Both the position numbers and the translations under genes were made by a program. Below, one piece after another: positions 9,152 to 19,700 of a DNA stretch of 64,000 nucleotides (its first letter is position 1; each line of letters begins with the position of its first letter). Source of the stretch: Longimicrobiales bacterium (lineage in GTDB: Bacteria; Gemmatimonadota; Gemmatimonadetes; Longimicrobiales; Gaopeijiaceae); contig OX639991.1 of NCBI GenBank assembly GCA_951828585.1, positions 1,024,576 through 1,088,575 of the forward strand, given 5' to 3'. The notes beneath the pieces were generated by a model that was not told where the DNA came from, searched no databases, and saw only the letters and a list, made by a program, of their open reading frames with translations.

Positions 9152-10671
9152 TGTCCAATGAGAAATGATCATGAGCGGGGAGCCGGTTTCCAACGGGAAG
9201 TGAGTATGAGCGGGGGTGCGAGCAGATCATGGGAGCATGATCGTGACACTCAGCACCGAACGGATTCGCACCGTCGACGACATCCGCGCCTTCCTCGGCG
9301 GGAGCGAGGGGGCGGACATCGCCCCCCACGACCGTGAGGCGGCATACGCGTTCATTGAGCGGACGCTGGTCCGGTTCCGCTACCACTTCGGCCTGTCGAG
9401 GGCCGGGAAGGGCCTGGTCAGGAAGTACGCCGCCAAGGTCACCGGCTACTCGGACGCCCAGCTGACGCGGCTGATCAGGCAGCAGCGCCGCACGGGCCGC
9501 ATCCGCGACCACCGGCTGCGCCCTCCTTCGCGTCCCTTCGCCACGGTCTACACGACCGCTGACGCGATACTGTTGGCGGAGGTGGACGAGGCCTTCGGCC
9601 AGCTCTCGGGACCGGCGACGAAGAGGATCCTGTGGCGCATGTACCATGTCTTCGGCGACAAGCGCTTCGAGCGCCTGGCGGGGATTTCGAACGGCCACAT
9701 CTACAACCTGCGTGCCCGCCGGGCGTACCGGCGTGCCCGGACCACGTACCGCGCAACGCGGGGCTCGTCGTCGCCGATCGGGCAGCGGCGCAGGCCCCGG
9801 CCGGAGGGCCGCCCGGGCTTCGTGCGGGTCGACACCGTGCACAGCGGCGACCGCGACGGCGAGAAGGGGGCCTACGTGATCAACATGGTCGACGAAGTGA
9901 CGCAGTACCAACAACTTGCGTCGGTTCGGCGGATCACCGAGCAGTTCATGGTCCCCGTGCTCGAGGAGCTCGTCGGCGCGTTCCCCTTCCGCGTCCTGGC
10001 CTTCCATTCCGACAACGGGTCGGAGTACATCAACCACCGGGTCGCGGAGATGCTGAACAAGCTGCACGTCGAAGAGTTCACGAAGTCGCGGCCCCGGCGC
10101 TCGAACGACAACGCGCTGGTCGAGTCCAAGAACGGCAACGTCGTACGCCGGTGGCTGGGGCGCAGCCACATCCCGGAGTCTCTGGCACCGGATGCCGACG
10201 CGTTCCTGCGCGACCATCTCTCGCCCTTTCTCAACCATCACCGCACCTGCCTCTTCGCGGTCGAGGTCGAGGATGCGAACGGGCACCGCCGCAGGAAGTA
10301 CCCCCAGGAGCTGGTCATGACCCCGTACGAAAAGCTCGGATCGCTGCCCGGGGCCGACGGCTTTCTGAAGCCCGGCATCACCTTCGAGCAGATTGACGCC
10401 GCGGCGCACGCCGTGGACAGCCTCAAGGCGGGCCAGGAGGTCCAGCGGGCCCGCAAGGCGCTCTTCCACCTCATCGCCAAGGCGCTGAACCCCGCAGCAT
10501 GACCGGCCCCGCCCGCCCCTCGGCTCGCTCCGCTCGCCTCGGGGCTGGCGGCCCTTGCGCCGCCCCCTCCCCCACCCCACCATCCCAACCTCCATCCACC
10601 CCTCACCATCACACCCCCCAACCTCAGCCCCTCCCCCCCGGCTCGTTCATGATCATGTCCGGGTTGGAAAA
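9152..10671. mobile_element. DDE-transposase insertion sequence with doubled left end
   Basis: About 1.5 kb carrying one transposase gene. The left side holds two related end copies, near 9152-9177 and 9187-9212; the right end at 10644-10670 is their inverted, imperfect match. Shared elements are a TCCAA block followed by ATGATCATGA and a C/G-rich tail. Repeated transposase-binding units are common at IS ends. No clear target duplication was found, so boundaries are approximate. About 140 bp of C-rich noncoding sequence follows the gene inside the element. Confidence 0.65.
9237..10502 (+). CDS. Integrase-core (rve) DDE transposase
   Basis: A 421-residue transposase. An N-terminal helix-turn-helix region (VTGYSDAQLTRLIRQQRRTGRI) precedes an RNase H-fold catalytic core with the three acidic residues in order: FVRVDTVHSGD, then FHSDNGSEYIN, then NDNALVESKNG. 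This resembles IS481-like and related rve transposases; I do not assign a subgroup. The ATG at 9237 is used; a GTG 21 bases upstream is also in frame. The gene looks intact, so the element may be active. Confidence 0.85.
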   Translation: MIVTLSTERIRTVDDIRAFLGGSEGADIAPHDREAAYAFIERTLVRFRYHFGLSRAGKGLVRKYAAKVTGYSDAQLTRLIRQQRRTGRIRDHRLRPPSRPFATVYTTADAILLAEVDEAFGQLSGPATKRILWRMYHVFGDKRFERLAGISNGHIYNLRARRAYRRARTTYRATRGSSSPIGQRRRPRPEGRPGFVRVDTVHSGDRDGEKGAYVINMVDEVTQYQQLASVRRITEQFMVPVLEELVGAFPFRVLAFHSDNGSEYINHRVAEMLNKLHVEEFTKSRPRRSNDNALVESKNGNVVRRWLGRSHIPESLAPDADAFLRDHLSPFLNHHRTCLFAVEVEDANGHRRRKYPQELVMTPYEKLGSLPGADGFLKPGITFEQIDAAAHAVDSLKAGQEVQRARKALFHLIAKALNPAA

Positions 10672-10709
10672 CACTGCCTCAGCCGCCCGTGGACTGTCGA
10701 CTGGCCGGC

Positions 10710-11801
10710 CTAGCCTCTGAACGCCGCCAGCAGCTCCGCCTCCCTTTCCGGCGTCAACCCCGACCGCAACTCCTGCCGCTCCGCGTCCTGCGCGTTGAAC
10801 CACTCCAGCGTCTCGCGCGCCGTCTGCTCCAGCGGCCGCATCTCGAACCCCGCGGCGAACGCCTTTTCGCCATTCACCTGCATCATGCCCAGGTAGTCGC
10901 CCGCGGGTTCGACCCAGTAGGTGAGGGCGAAGTGTCCCTGCTCTTGCAGAAACGCCGCGTCGACCCAGGTGAGAGTCGCGTCCGAACCCACTGCCTCGCG
11001 GGTCCGCTCCAGCAGGCCGCCCATGGTGAGCGGCTCCCGCGGGCCCACCACGTTCATGGTGCCGCTCAGGTCGTCCTCGACCGCCTTGATCATGAAGGCG
11101 CCCAGGTCGCGCACGTCCACATGCTGCATGGGGTCGTCGGGGGTGCCGGGGGCGAGGACCTCGCCGCCGCGCGCCAGGCGAACCGGCCAGTAGGTGTAGC
11201 GGTCGGTGGGGTCTGCCGGCCCGATGATGTAGGTGGGGCGCACGACCAGGTGACTGTCGGGGAAGGCGGTGCGGGCCTCGTCTTCGGCCAGTGCCTTGAG
11301 CGCCCCGAAGGTCCGCCCGTCCACGACTTCGGTCTCCGGATCCTCAATGGTGTCCACCTTGCCGTCCTCGCGGATGTCGGTCGTCAGGTAGGGGACGTAG
11401 ACGCCGGTGGACGAAACGAAGACGTACTTGCCCACGGAGCCCTGGAGCGCCTCGGCCGAGAGACGGACCCAGCGGGGAATGTTGGCCGGGTTGTCGATCA
11501 CGACATCCCATTCGCGGCCTCGCAGCGCGTCGAGCTCGCCGTTGCGGTCGCCGATCAGCGTCTCGAGGTCCGGAAAGAGGTCCGGGTTCGTGATGCCGCG
11601 GTTGAAGAGGGTGACTTCATGCCCCCGTTCCACGGCGGCCCGCACCTGGTGCGGACCGATGAAGTTGGTGCCGCCCAGGATGAGGATTCTGAGCGGTGCG
11701 GTGGCCGGCCCGGCGTCCATGCGGCAGGCGCCGAGGCCGAGGCCGCCGACCGCGACGGTGGTTGTGTGCAGGAAGGCCCGCCGTGTGAATCTCGTGTTCA
11801 T
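10710..11801 (-). CDS. Tat-exported extended SDR (NAD-dependent epimerase/dehydratase)
   Basis: A 363-residue protein. The N terminus has a twin-arginine signal (TRRAFLHTTTVAVGG) followed by a lipobox-like GLGAC. The Rossmann motif ILGGTNFIG and the VSSTGVY strand identify an extended short-chain dehydrogenase. Where the family has the catalytic YxxxK, this protein reads TFGALKALAEDEA, so the tyrosine is a phenylalanine; either activity is altered or the protein works as a binding protein. It diverges from the MATE gene (starts 95 bp apart), and the shared gap must hold both promoters. Confidence 0.85.
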   Translation of the reverse strand: MNTRFTRRAFLHTTTVAVGGLGLGACRMDAGPATAPLRILILGGTNFIGPHQVRAAVERGHEVTLFNRGITNPDLFPDLETLIGDRNGELDALRGREWDVVIDNPANIPRWVRLSAEALQGSVGKYVFVSSTGVYVPYLTTDIREDGKVDTIEDPETEVVDGRTFGALKALAEDEARTAFPDSHLVVRPTYIIGPADPTDRYTYWPVRLARGGEVLAPGTPDDPMQHVDVRDLGAFMIKAVEDDLSGTMNVVGPREPLTMGGLLERTREAVGSDATLTWVDAAFLQEQGHFALTYWVEPAGDYLGMMQVNGEKAFAAGFEMRPLEQTARETLEWFNAQDAERQELRSGLTPEREAELLAAFRG

Positions 11802-11896
11802 CGTTGCTCCGCCGCGCGTGCGGCCATTGCAGGGGATCGCCGTTGACGAGGCCGTCGCCTCCGGTCCGGGCGAATCTCTTTAGCTTTACCGCCACT

Positions 11897-13387
11897 ATGG
11901 ACATCCCCGACGAGAATCACAACCGGACGGCGGAGGCTGGTTCGCCGGGTTCGCATGCCGACGCTGCCGCTCCCGCCGAGCCCGCGGCCACCACCACCCC
12001 CGCCGAATCCCCGTGGCAAACCTTCCTCCACGCAATCCGCGGCACCGGCGGCGACCCCACCAGCGGCCCCCTCAGGCGCGCCGTCATCCTCCTGGCCATC
12101 CCCATGGTGCTCGAAATGGTCATGGAGTCGCTCTTCGCGGTCGTCGACATCTACTTCGTCTCCAAACTCGGCGACCAGGCGATGGCGGGGGTGGCGCTGA
12201 CCGAGTCGGGCCTCACGATCATCTACACTCTGGCGGCCGGGCTGAGCATCGGGGTCACGGCCATGGTGGCGCGCCGGGTGGGCGAAGGCAACCGCGACGG
12301 GGCGGCGCGCGCGGCAACCCAGGCCATCTTCCTGGGGATCTTCGTGGCGGTCGTTTTCGGCGTGTGCGGGGTCGTCTACGCGGCCGACATCCTGCGCCTC
12401 ATGGGCGCGGACGCCGAAGTGGTGGCCGCCGGCCTCCCCTACACGCGGATCATGCTCGGCGGCAACATCGTGATCCTCCTGCTCTTCCTGCAGAACGCCG
12501 CCTTTCGAGGGGCCGGCGACGCCGCGATCGCCATGCGCGTGCTGTGGATCGCCAACGGCCTCAACATCGTGCTCGACCCGCTGCTGATCTTCGGGGTGGG
12601 ACCGTTCCCCGAGCTGGGCGTGAAGGGCGCGGCCATCGCGACCACCATCGGGCGCGGCATCGCCGTTCTGGTCCAACTCCATACTCTGCTGCGCCGCGGG
12701 GGGATGCTCCGCATACGGCGTCCGCACCTGCGCATCCAACCCGCCATCATGGCGCGGCTCTGGCGCCTCTCCGCGACGGGCACCCTGCAGACCTTCATCG
12801 CGACGGCAAGCTGGATCGGCCTCATCCGCGTCACGGCGGAGTTCGGCGCCGAGGCGCTGGCCGGGTACGTGATCGCGATCCGCATCATCCTCTTCGCGAT
12901 CCTGCCCGCGTGGGGACTCTCCAACGCCGCGGCCACCATGGTCGGCCAGGGACTGGGAGCCGGCGACCCTGACAGGGCGGAACGCGCGGTCTGGATCTCG
13001 TGCAAGCTGAACCTCGCCTTTCTGGGCGCGGTGGGGCTCGTCTTCCTCGTCTTCGCCCCGCAGATCGTCAGCATCTTCGGCGGGACTGGCGCGGCTACCG
13101 CCACCGCCGTCGACGGCCTCCGCATCGTCTCAATCGGCTTCGTCTTCTACGCCTACGGCATGGTCCTCACCGCGGCCTTCAACGGCGCGGGCGCCGTTTG
13201 GACCCCCACGATCCTCAACTTCTTCTGCTTCTGGCTCTGGGAGATCCCCCTCGCCTGGACGCTGGCCTTCCCCGTCGGGCTGGGTGCAAACGGCGTGTTT
13301 ATTGCCATGACGGTCTCGTTCTCCACGCTCGCGGTCGTGAGCGCGATTCTCTTCAAGCGGGGAAGGTGGAGGAAGGCCGCTGTGTAG
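11897..13387 (+). CDS. MATE family efflux transporter
   Basis: A 496-residue inner-membrane protein with about twelve hydrophobic segments after a 60-residue polar, Ala/Pro-rich N-terminal extension. Two homologous halves are visible (LAIPMVLEMVMESLFAVVDIYFVSKLGD and, in the second half, LSATGTLQTFIATASWIGLIR). GAGDAAIAMRVLWIANGLNIVLDPLLIFG is the conserved end of the first bundle. MATE proteins export cationic or other drugs using an H+ or Na+ gradient; the substrate is not predictable. Normal length apart from the N-terminal extension. Confidence 0.9.
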   Translation: MDIPDENHNRTAEAGSPGSHADAAAPAEPAATTTPAESPWQTFLHAIRGTGGDPTSGPLRRAVILLAIPMVLEMVMESLFAVVDIYFVSKLGDQAMAGVALTESGLTIIYTLAAGLSIGVTAMVARRVGEGNRDGAARAATQAIFLGIFVAVVFGVCGVVYAADILRLMGADAEVVAAGLPYTRIMLGGNIVILLLFLQNAAFRGAGDAAIAMRVLWIANGLNIVLDPLLIFGVGPFPELGVKGAAIATTIGRGIAVLVQLHTLLRRGGMLRIRRPHLRIQPAIMARLWRLSATGTLQTFIATASWIGLIRVTAEFGAEALAGYVIAIRIILFAILPAWGLSNAAATMVGQGLGAGDPDRAERAVWISCKLNLAFLGAVGLVFLVFAPQIVSIFGGTGAATATAVDGLRIVSIGFVFYAYGMVLTAAFNGAGAVWTPTILNFFCFWLWEIPLAWTLAFPVGLGANGVFIAMTVSFSTLAVVSAILFKRGRWRKAAV

Positions 13388-13463
13388 CCGTCGCCCATTG
13401 CCGCCAGCCGGATCCCGAACCAGATTGCCCACCCCAGAGCCCTCGAAGACCCCAGCCCTGACC

Positions 13464-14573
13464 ATGCCTTCCGTCCCCCTACCTCACCGAACCCTGCCGG
13501 CCACACTGGTCGTCCTGGCCACGGCCGCCTGCGCCACCCCCGCCCCACCCCCCCTGGACGCCTTCCTGCCGACCCTCGACCCGGTCTGCTACGACCGCAC
13601 CACCCAACCCCAGACCGCCGTCGTCGACACCCACCTCCACCTCCGCCCCTTCGGCGGCCCCCCCGTACCCTTCGACGAGGTCATGGGCTACCTGCGCGAC
13701 TCGGGCGTCCGTTTCGTGAACATCTACGGCATCGGCCAGATGCTCCCGGTGGACTCGCCCTGCACCTACTACCTCGACTGCCCGGGAACGCCGGTCCTCC
13801 CCACCCTGAAGAACGACTTCGCCAACGCGGCCAGCGTGGTGGCCAATCCCCCGCCAGGGATCCACGCAACCCTGTCGATGACCTTCCCCGACCTTTCGCG
13901 CCCCGAGACGATTATCCCGTCCATCGAACTCCTCGACCTGGAATACCCGGGAATGTTCCGCTGGATGGGCGAGGTCAACCTGGTCAAGCAGGCGCTCTTC
14001 GGGAACGGACACCGGCCCGTGGCCAGCGAGGTGATCGCCCGGTGGGCACCCTTCATGGAAGTGCTGCGCGAACGCGGCATCCCGATCGCCATTCACTCGG
14101 ATCTGGGCAGCGACGAGGAGCCGACCCGGTACCTTCCGCTCATGCAGGAGGTGCTGGACCTCTACCCCGACAACAGGATCGTCTGGATGCACATGGGACT
14201 GTCGCTGGAGCTTAGGACTCTTCCGGCCACCGAGCACATCACTCTCATGTCGTCCATGCTGGACCGGTACCCTAACCTCATGCTCGACATCACGTGGCGC
14301 ATCATCGACGACAACTACTTCTCGAAGGAGGAGAACCAGCCGCTGTACGTGGCTTTCCTCAACGAGTACTCGAACCGGATCCTGCCGGGGACGGACTTCC
14401 TGGCTTCGTCGAACAAGGACTTCGAGGTGTACAGGACCGAGCTCGAGGTCACCAGCCGGATCCTCGCCTTTCTGAACGACGAGGCGTTCCGCAACATCGC
14501 CCTGGGGGAGAACTACTTCCGGTTGCTGAACCTGGAGTACGGGGCGCCGAAGGTGTGCGGGGCGGGGGGGTGA
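13464..14573 (+). CDS. Amidohydrolase-family lipoprotein
   Basis: A 369-residue predicted lipoprotein: signal peptide LPATLVVLATAAC with the acylated Cys at residue 23 from ATG 13464. The TIM-barrel metal-hydrolase core follows: VVDTHLHLRPFGG gives the HxH pair, IPIAIHSDLG a third histidine, RIVWMHMGLS a fourth, and ILPGTDFLASSN the final aspartate. This matches amidohydrolase-2-like enzymes; substrate unknown. An upstream in-frame start at 13398 would bury the signal peptide, so 13464 is preferred. It follows the MATE gene in the same direction. Confidence 0.8.
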   Translation: MPSVPLPHRTLPATLVVLATAACATPAPPPLDAFLPTLDPVCYDRTTQPQTAVVDTHLHLRPFGGPPVPFDEVMGYLRDSGVRFVNIYGIGQMLPVDSPCTYYLDCPGTPVLPTLKNDFANAASVVANPPPGIHATLSMTFPDLSRPETIIPSIELLDLEYPGMFRWMGEVNLVKQALFGNGHRPVASEVIARWAPFMEVLRERGIPIAIHSDLGSDEEPTRYLPLMQEVLDLYPDNRIVWMHMGLSLELRTLPATEHITLMSSMLDRYPNLMLDITWRIIDDNYFSKEENQPLYVAFLNEYSNRILPGTDFLASSNKDFEVYRTELEVTSRILAFLNDEAFRNIALGENYFRLLNLEYGAPKVCGAGG

Positions 14574-14656
14574 AGGTCAACTTTGTATTACATAGTGTAA
14601 TGTATAGTTGACATAACTAGCCGTTGGCGCGCATGTGCGTCCGGAATTGGTCGGCG

Positions 14657-15067
14657 TCAGCCTTCCATTGTGACCAGAATCGCCCCGTTCATATAGCCCG
14701 TTCCGAATCGCGTCGTCGCATCGGGACCACCGAGAAACCGCATCTCGCGGACATCTATGGCGTTGATCTGTTCCAGCTCATTGAGGTTCTGCAGCGGCAC
14801 GCCGTTCAGGTGTACCCTGGGCATTCTCGAATTCCCACCCGTCTCCGCCGCAATGGAAGGCCGGCTTCCGGCCCGCAGCCAGTTGGGGCGGAGACGGCGA
14901 ATCGCCTCGAGGGCAGTGAGATCGGGCAGATTCTGGAGTTCCCAGTTCCCGATCAGGTTGGGGCTTGCGCCGGAGCCGCGGGTGGCCCGGCCGGGATAGC
15001 ATGCGGTCAGAAAGCCGAGAAATAGGACGAGAGAAAACAGAGTGACGCCAGCCCGATGGAATTGCAT
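14657..15067 (-). CDS. Small plug-domain-like lipoprotein
   Basis: A 136-residue protein with a lipoprotein signal (FLGFLTAC, Cys near residue 23) and a single domain resembling a TonB-receptor plug: LTALEAIRRLRPNWLRAG, a middle RVHLNGVPLQNLNELEQI, then DVREMRFLGGPDATTRFGTG and GAILVTMEG. Plug-only lipoproteins of this kind are recurrent in Gemmatimonadota; function unknown. AGGAG lies 6 bases before ATG 15067. It is downstream of SusD in the same direction and may belong to the SusC/SusD unit, with a 155-bp gap. Confidence 0.75.
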   Translation of the reverse strand: MQFHRAGVTLFSLVLFLGFLTACYPGRATRGSGASPNLIGNWELQNLPDLTALEAIRRLRPNWLRAGSRPSIAAETGGNSRMPRVHLNGVPLQNLNELEQINAIDVREMRFLGGPDATTRFGTGYMNGAILVTMEG

Positions 15068-15222
15068 CGTTTGCTCCTGATCTGAAAAACGGAACCCTCC
15101 GGCGCCCACCCGACCGTTGGCCGGGCGGGCGCCTCGTGTCTGGTTGAGCCGGTTCGGTGGCTACCCGGGAAGCGCAAGCGCTCGCGCCCCATTCCGCCCT
15201 TCTCCGGCCAAGGGGGTCAACA

Positions 15223-16731
15223 TCAGTTCACGCCCGGGCATGTGAGATTCGGATTCGAGTCGCACTCGATCTGCGCGATGGGCATGCAATACACCACCCT
15301 GGACGGCCCGTTTTCGTCCGACACCCGGGTGTTGATCACGTGCCGCTCCGCAATATACGGATGCTGCCAACGCCTCATGTCCGCATAGCGCCGACCCTCC
15401 AGGTGCATGAGCGTGTAGCGCTCCCCGTCCAGGATCGACCAAGCGTCGTCCAGTGCGTTGGGGTACTCCAGGGCCCCGGCGGTCGCGGGCGTCTCGATGG
15501 GGTCCATGCCGTACACGGCGCGCCCCTGGTTCACCAGGTTCGCGAACTGCCCCAGGTCACCGTCCATCAGCGCCTTCTCCGCGCGGATGAGAAGCATCTC
15601 CGTGCCGCGCACCATGGGGAAGTCGGCGTCCTCGCCGGTTTCGCCGTCCGGGCGCGTGAGCAGGCCCGGGATTTCGGATTTCAGGGAACCGTAGAGCGGC
15701 ATGCGGTTGCTCTCGGCGCGGAACTCGCCGCCGTAGCCCACGGCGAAGTCGCACCTGCCGGTGTCGCGGATATCCCCGCTGGATCCGTGGACCGTCCGCA
15801 ACGTGTCGGATCGCCACTCGCCGCACTTGATCCAAGGCGCGCGCGGGTCGTCCTGAAAGACCCGGTGGACCGGCGTGTTCCAGAGCGTGAAGTCGTCGTT
15901 CTGGAAGGAGACGTCGAACCAGCCGTTCTGCTCCACAACCGGATCGGAGTGGCTGTAAAGGATGAAGTCGTCGGGCACCTGGGCGGCGTGCTGCACCGCC
16001 AGGTCCCAGTCGCCCATCAACATCGCCGCCTGGGCGATGCCGCCGTGGGCGGCGTACGCGATCCTCTGCGGGTCGAAGATGCGTACATCCCCGTCGGGAA
16101 TGGCGGCCCCCGACGCCACCGCGGCCTCGGCCACGGCGAGCGCGTTCCGCATGGCGTTCACCGACCTCCTCATGATCGAGTCGATCTGGACGGTCCGGGA
16201 ACCGTCGAAATGGTCGTTCGGCCCCATGAGAGGGCCCGCACCCGGCCCGTAGGTGTAGACGGACTCGCAGAACAGCTCGCCCATCATGCGCTCGGCCCAA
16301 CCGGAGATGAGCCATGAACGGGCGGTGAGGGGATGAGAGGGGGACTCGTCGCCGAAGACATCGTCGAGGATCGTGACGCCGTAGTAACCGGCCCACGCGG
16401 CCTCGTGGATCTGCGTCCACGGCCAATCCCCCGGGCGGTCGGAGTAGTTTCGGTACTCGAGAATCTCTTCGCCGCTGGAACTGAGTCCGTCGTTGTTGAA
16501 GTCATCGGTCGCGGAGCCGACGTACCACCAGACTCCGCTGAAGTCACGCATGCTGTCGTGGAGTTCGGAGTTGATTCCCCGCACGAACGGCACCATCAGG
16601 TTCCGATCGTAGATGTCCTCCTCGAGGATCACGCCTGTGATCCGGGTCTCGACACATCCGGCTATCGCGAACCCGGCGGCAATGCCCACCAGCCCGAGGA
16701 GCGCAACCCTTCTTTTCTCTGTCTTGTTCAT
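15223..16731 (-). CDS. SusD/RagB-like outer-membrane lipoprotein
   Basis: A 502-residue lipoprotein (LLGLVGIAAGFAIAGC, Cys near residue 26). The helical, TPR-like SusD fold shows in the repeated Ala-rich helices (AMRNALAVAEAAVASG, AYAAHGGIAQAAMLMGDWDLAVQHA) and the C-terminal FPMVRGTEMLLIRAEKAL and LMHLEGRRYADMRRW, characteristic of RagB/SusD. Together with the SusC-like receptor 21 bp upstream it should bind an oligomeric substrate at the cell surface for TonB-driven uptake. CAGGGAG precedes the ATG. The ligand is not predictable; no glycoside hydrolase lies nearby, so a non-glycan substrate is possible. Confidence 0.9.
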   Translation of the reverse strand: MNKTEKRRVALLGLVGIAAGFAIAGCVETRITGVILEEDIYDRNLMVPFVRGINSELHDSMRDFSGVWWYVGSATDDFNNDGLSSSGEEILEYRNYSDRPGDWPWTQIHEAAWAGYYGVTILDDVFGDESPSHPLTARSWLISGWAERMMGELFCESVYTYGPGAGPLMGPNDHFDGSRTVQIDSIMRRSVNAMRNALAVAEAAVASGAAIPDGDVRIFDPQRIAYAAHGGIAQAAMLMGDWDLAVQHAAQVPDDFILYSHSDPVVEQNGWFDVSFQNDDFTLWNTPVHRVFQDDPRAPWIKCGEWRSDTLRTVHGSSGDIRDTGRCDFAVGYGGEFRAESNRMPLYGSLKSEIPGLLTRPDGETGEDADFPMVRGTEMLLIRAEKALMDGDLGQFANLVNQGRAVYGMDPIETPATAGALEYPNALDDAWSILDGERYTLMHLEGRRYADMRRWQHPYIAERHVINTRVSDENGPSRVVYCMPIAQIECDSNPNLTCPGVN

Positions 16732-16752
16732 TGCTAGTGCTCCCTGGTTCGG

Positions 16753-19700
16753 TCAAAAGTTGAGCCGCAGGTTCACCGAAAAGTGCCTGGCCGGCGGCAG
16801 GATGTAGCCGTTGCCCCGCCCGATCTGCTGGGCGGGTCGGATCAATGCGTCGGGATGCAAACCCGAGAAGTTCGTGATCATGAACAGGTTGGTCGCGCGG
16901 AACTGGACCGTGGCTCCGGTGAAGCGGCTTGGCAGCCAGTCGCGCGGCAAGCGGTAGGACAGGCTCGCGGACTGGAGCCGAAAGTAGTCGGCCGGTTCCA
17001 TCCAGTCTTCGTTGTCGGACTCGCTCTCCCAACACTGCCCGATCTCCTTCGCTGTGTACTGGGCGTAAAGGCTTGGGTCCTCGGCAGCAACACCGGCGTT
17101 CACCGCGTTGTTGATGGGCCAGCACGGCGGCCACAGGCCATCGGCCGCGAGTTCCTGGGCCATGTCGTCGTAGAGCCAGTGCCCCATCTGCGCGACGCCG
17201 AACACATCGAAAATGAAGTTGTTGAAGAGCGTGGCCCTGATGCCCAACGATGCCTCGTGGGGAGGCCGGCTTGGCGCGTAGAAAAAGGTGTCGGGATGAT
17301 TCGATATCTCGACGCCGTCCAGGACGCAGTTCTCGTCGTCCGTGTAGATGGGAAGCGTGCCGAGCTCGTCGGGATTGCACATCTTCTTCCCAATCAGCGC
17401 TGGAATCACCTGGCCCCGTCGATACCGGTTCAGATAGTTGAAGGTGAACTGGTCGAACTGCGGGCTTCCCAGGTCGATCATCTTGTCCTGGATGAACTGG
17501 TAGTTCGCGTTGATGCTCACGCGACTGTCGAAGCCTTCGAAGATCAGGAAGTCGGTCCCGATCTCGACGCCCCTGGAGTCCCAGGTGCCGATGTTCTGCG
17601 GAATGGACTCGTTAACCCCGTTGGATGGCGGCGGAGCAGCGTAGATCAGTCCGTCGAAGGTCTTGCGGTGGTAGTAGGTCCCGTTGAGGGCCAGGATTCC
17701 GTCGAAGAGGGACGCGTCGAAGCCGGCCTCGTACTCCCTGGTCCGCTCGGGGCCGAGACCGAGGTTGGCCAGGTTCAGGATGATGAAACCCAGGTCGTTC
17801 TCGTCGGCCAGACTCCCGATCTGAAAGGTGGTCACCGAGCCGTTGGCCGGCGGGGCCTCGCCGGATTGGCCGTACGCCGTCCGAAGACGGAAGGTCTCCC
17901 ACCAGATTGGCCAGAAGTCGTGGTCCGAGACGGTATAGGTGGCCTGCGCCTTCGGGTATATCGTAAACCGTGTGTCACGGGTGTAGTTTTCCCCGAAGGA
18001 GCTGTGCGTATCGGCGCGGACGCCTCCGTTGACAAAGAAACGGTTCTTCCAGCCGAACTGCTCCTGAATGAAGAACCCACCGCCCTCGGTGGCGTTGCGA
18101 TCCTCGTTGTAGTTGGTGACGTCCGCCGCGTTCTCCAACACCTTGTCGCCGGGCCCGATGAAACCTTGCACGTCGGTCCGGTTGCCCAGGTGCTCATTCT
18201 GGTTGTACTGTACCCCGACGGAAGTAGTGGAGGTCAGGTCGTCCGTCAGCTCATGCAGATAGGTGGAAGCGTAGCTCAGTGTAATCACACGCCGGTTCTC
18301 GATGTCCACGGTCCGCGTGCCCAGGGGGTTGTTCCAGAAGAGCCAGGGCCGCTGCGTGATGTAGTGCGAATTCGAGTAGTCCAGCCCGAGAGTCACCTCA
18401 TGGCGGAAGTTGGCCGTGGGCGTCCAGGCCACGTTGGCGCTGGTGTTGAAGTGGTTGACCACCTGGTCCTGCGTCAGGTCCAGCACCCTGGCGTCGTCGT
18501 TGTCCGGAGTCTCCCCCTGGTCGCCGCGGGCCACGTTGAACATCAACCCTTCGGCGTTGTCGCCGTTGGGGATCCAGATGATGTCCCGGCGTGTGTAGAA
18601 GTTGTTGATGTTGATCTTGAAGTTCTCGAATCCCGAGAAGGTGAAGTTCGCCCGGACATTCACATCCTCCGACTCGTTCGGGGCGACGATTCCCTCGGTG
18701 ACGCCGTAGGCCCCGGAGGCGTAATACGTGACGTCCTCGCTCCCGCCCCTGACGGACAGGGAGTAGTCCTGGACATGGGCGTCCCGCAGCCAGGTGCCGC
18801 TTGCGGGGCAACCGGGGTCCGCGATGAAGTTGCCTTGCTCGTCAAGATTGTAGTGGTAGCCCTGCTCGATGGAGTAGGTGAGCTGGCGGGTGCAGTCGTT
18901 CAAACGAAGGCCGGTGGGATCGATTGCGGGGCCCACATGGCCGGCCCGCGCGATGGCCTGGTTGACGTTCATGGTCCACCGGGGGGCTCCGGGCGCTCCC
19001 CTCTTGGTAAAGACCTGGATGACTCCGGCGCTGGCGTCGGTGCCGTAGAGGCTCGACGCCGCGGCCCCCTTGATGACCTCGATCCGCTCGATGTCCTCCT
19101 CGCGGATGCTGCCGAGGAAGGTCGCGTGCTCGTAAGCTTCGCCGGTGGCGTCCTCCAGGGTGCCGGTGGGCATGCGCACGCCGTCGATGTAGATGAGGGG
19201 ACGGTTGCGCCCGTTCACGGAATTGGTGCCCCGAAGCAGGATGTCGGATCCCGCTCCGGCCGTCCCGGACGCCCCGGTGACGCTCACACCCAGGGCGCGG
19301 CCACGCAACGCGTCCTCCAGGTTGATGGCCCCGGCGAAGGCGAGTTCCTCGGCGGTAACCAGGGAAATGCTGTTGCCCACCTCCCGCTTCTGGGCCGATA
19401 TGGCCGTTCCCGTCACCACCATCCCCTCGAGCTCGACCGCCTGGGGATACATGGAGATGTCGACGAGTTCCGCCTCTTCGGCAGTTACCGTTACGGTCTG
19501 CCGCTCCTCCCTGAGGCCGATCAGCTGAGCCACCACCTCGTACTCTCCGGGCGGCACGTTCAGGATGAGGTAGCGGCCCTGGTTGTTGGAAGTGGCCCGG
19601 TGATCGGTGTCATCCAGGAATACCACGACGTTGGAGAGCGGTTCTCCCGTCTCACCGCTGACGAGTGTGCCGGTGACCGACCCAGTTTGTGCCGACAGGG

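Noticed and set aside
9216-9237. Upstream GTG start for the transposase at 9.2 kb
   Set aside because: The ATG at 9237 gives the usual N terminus; the extra seven residues fall in the repeated IS end.
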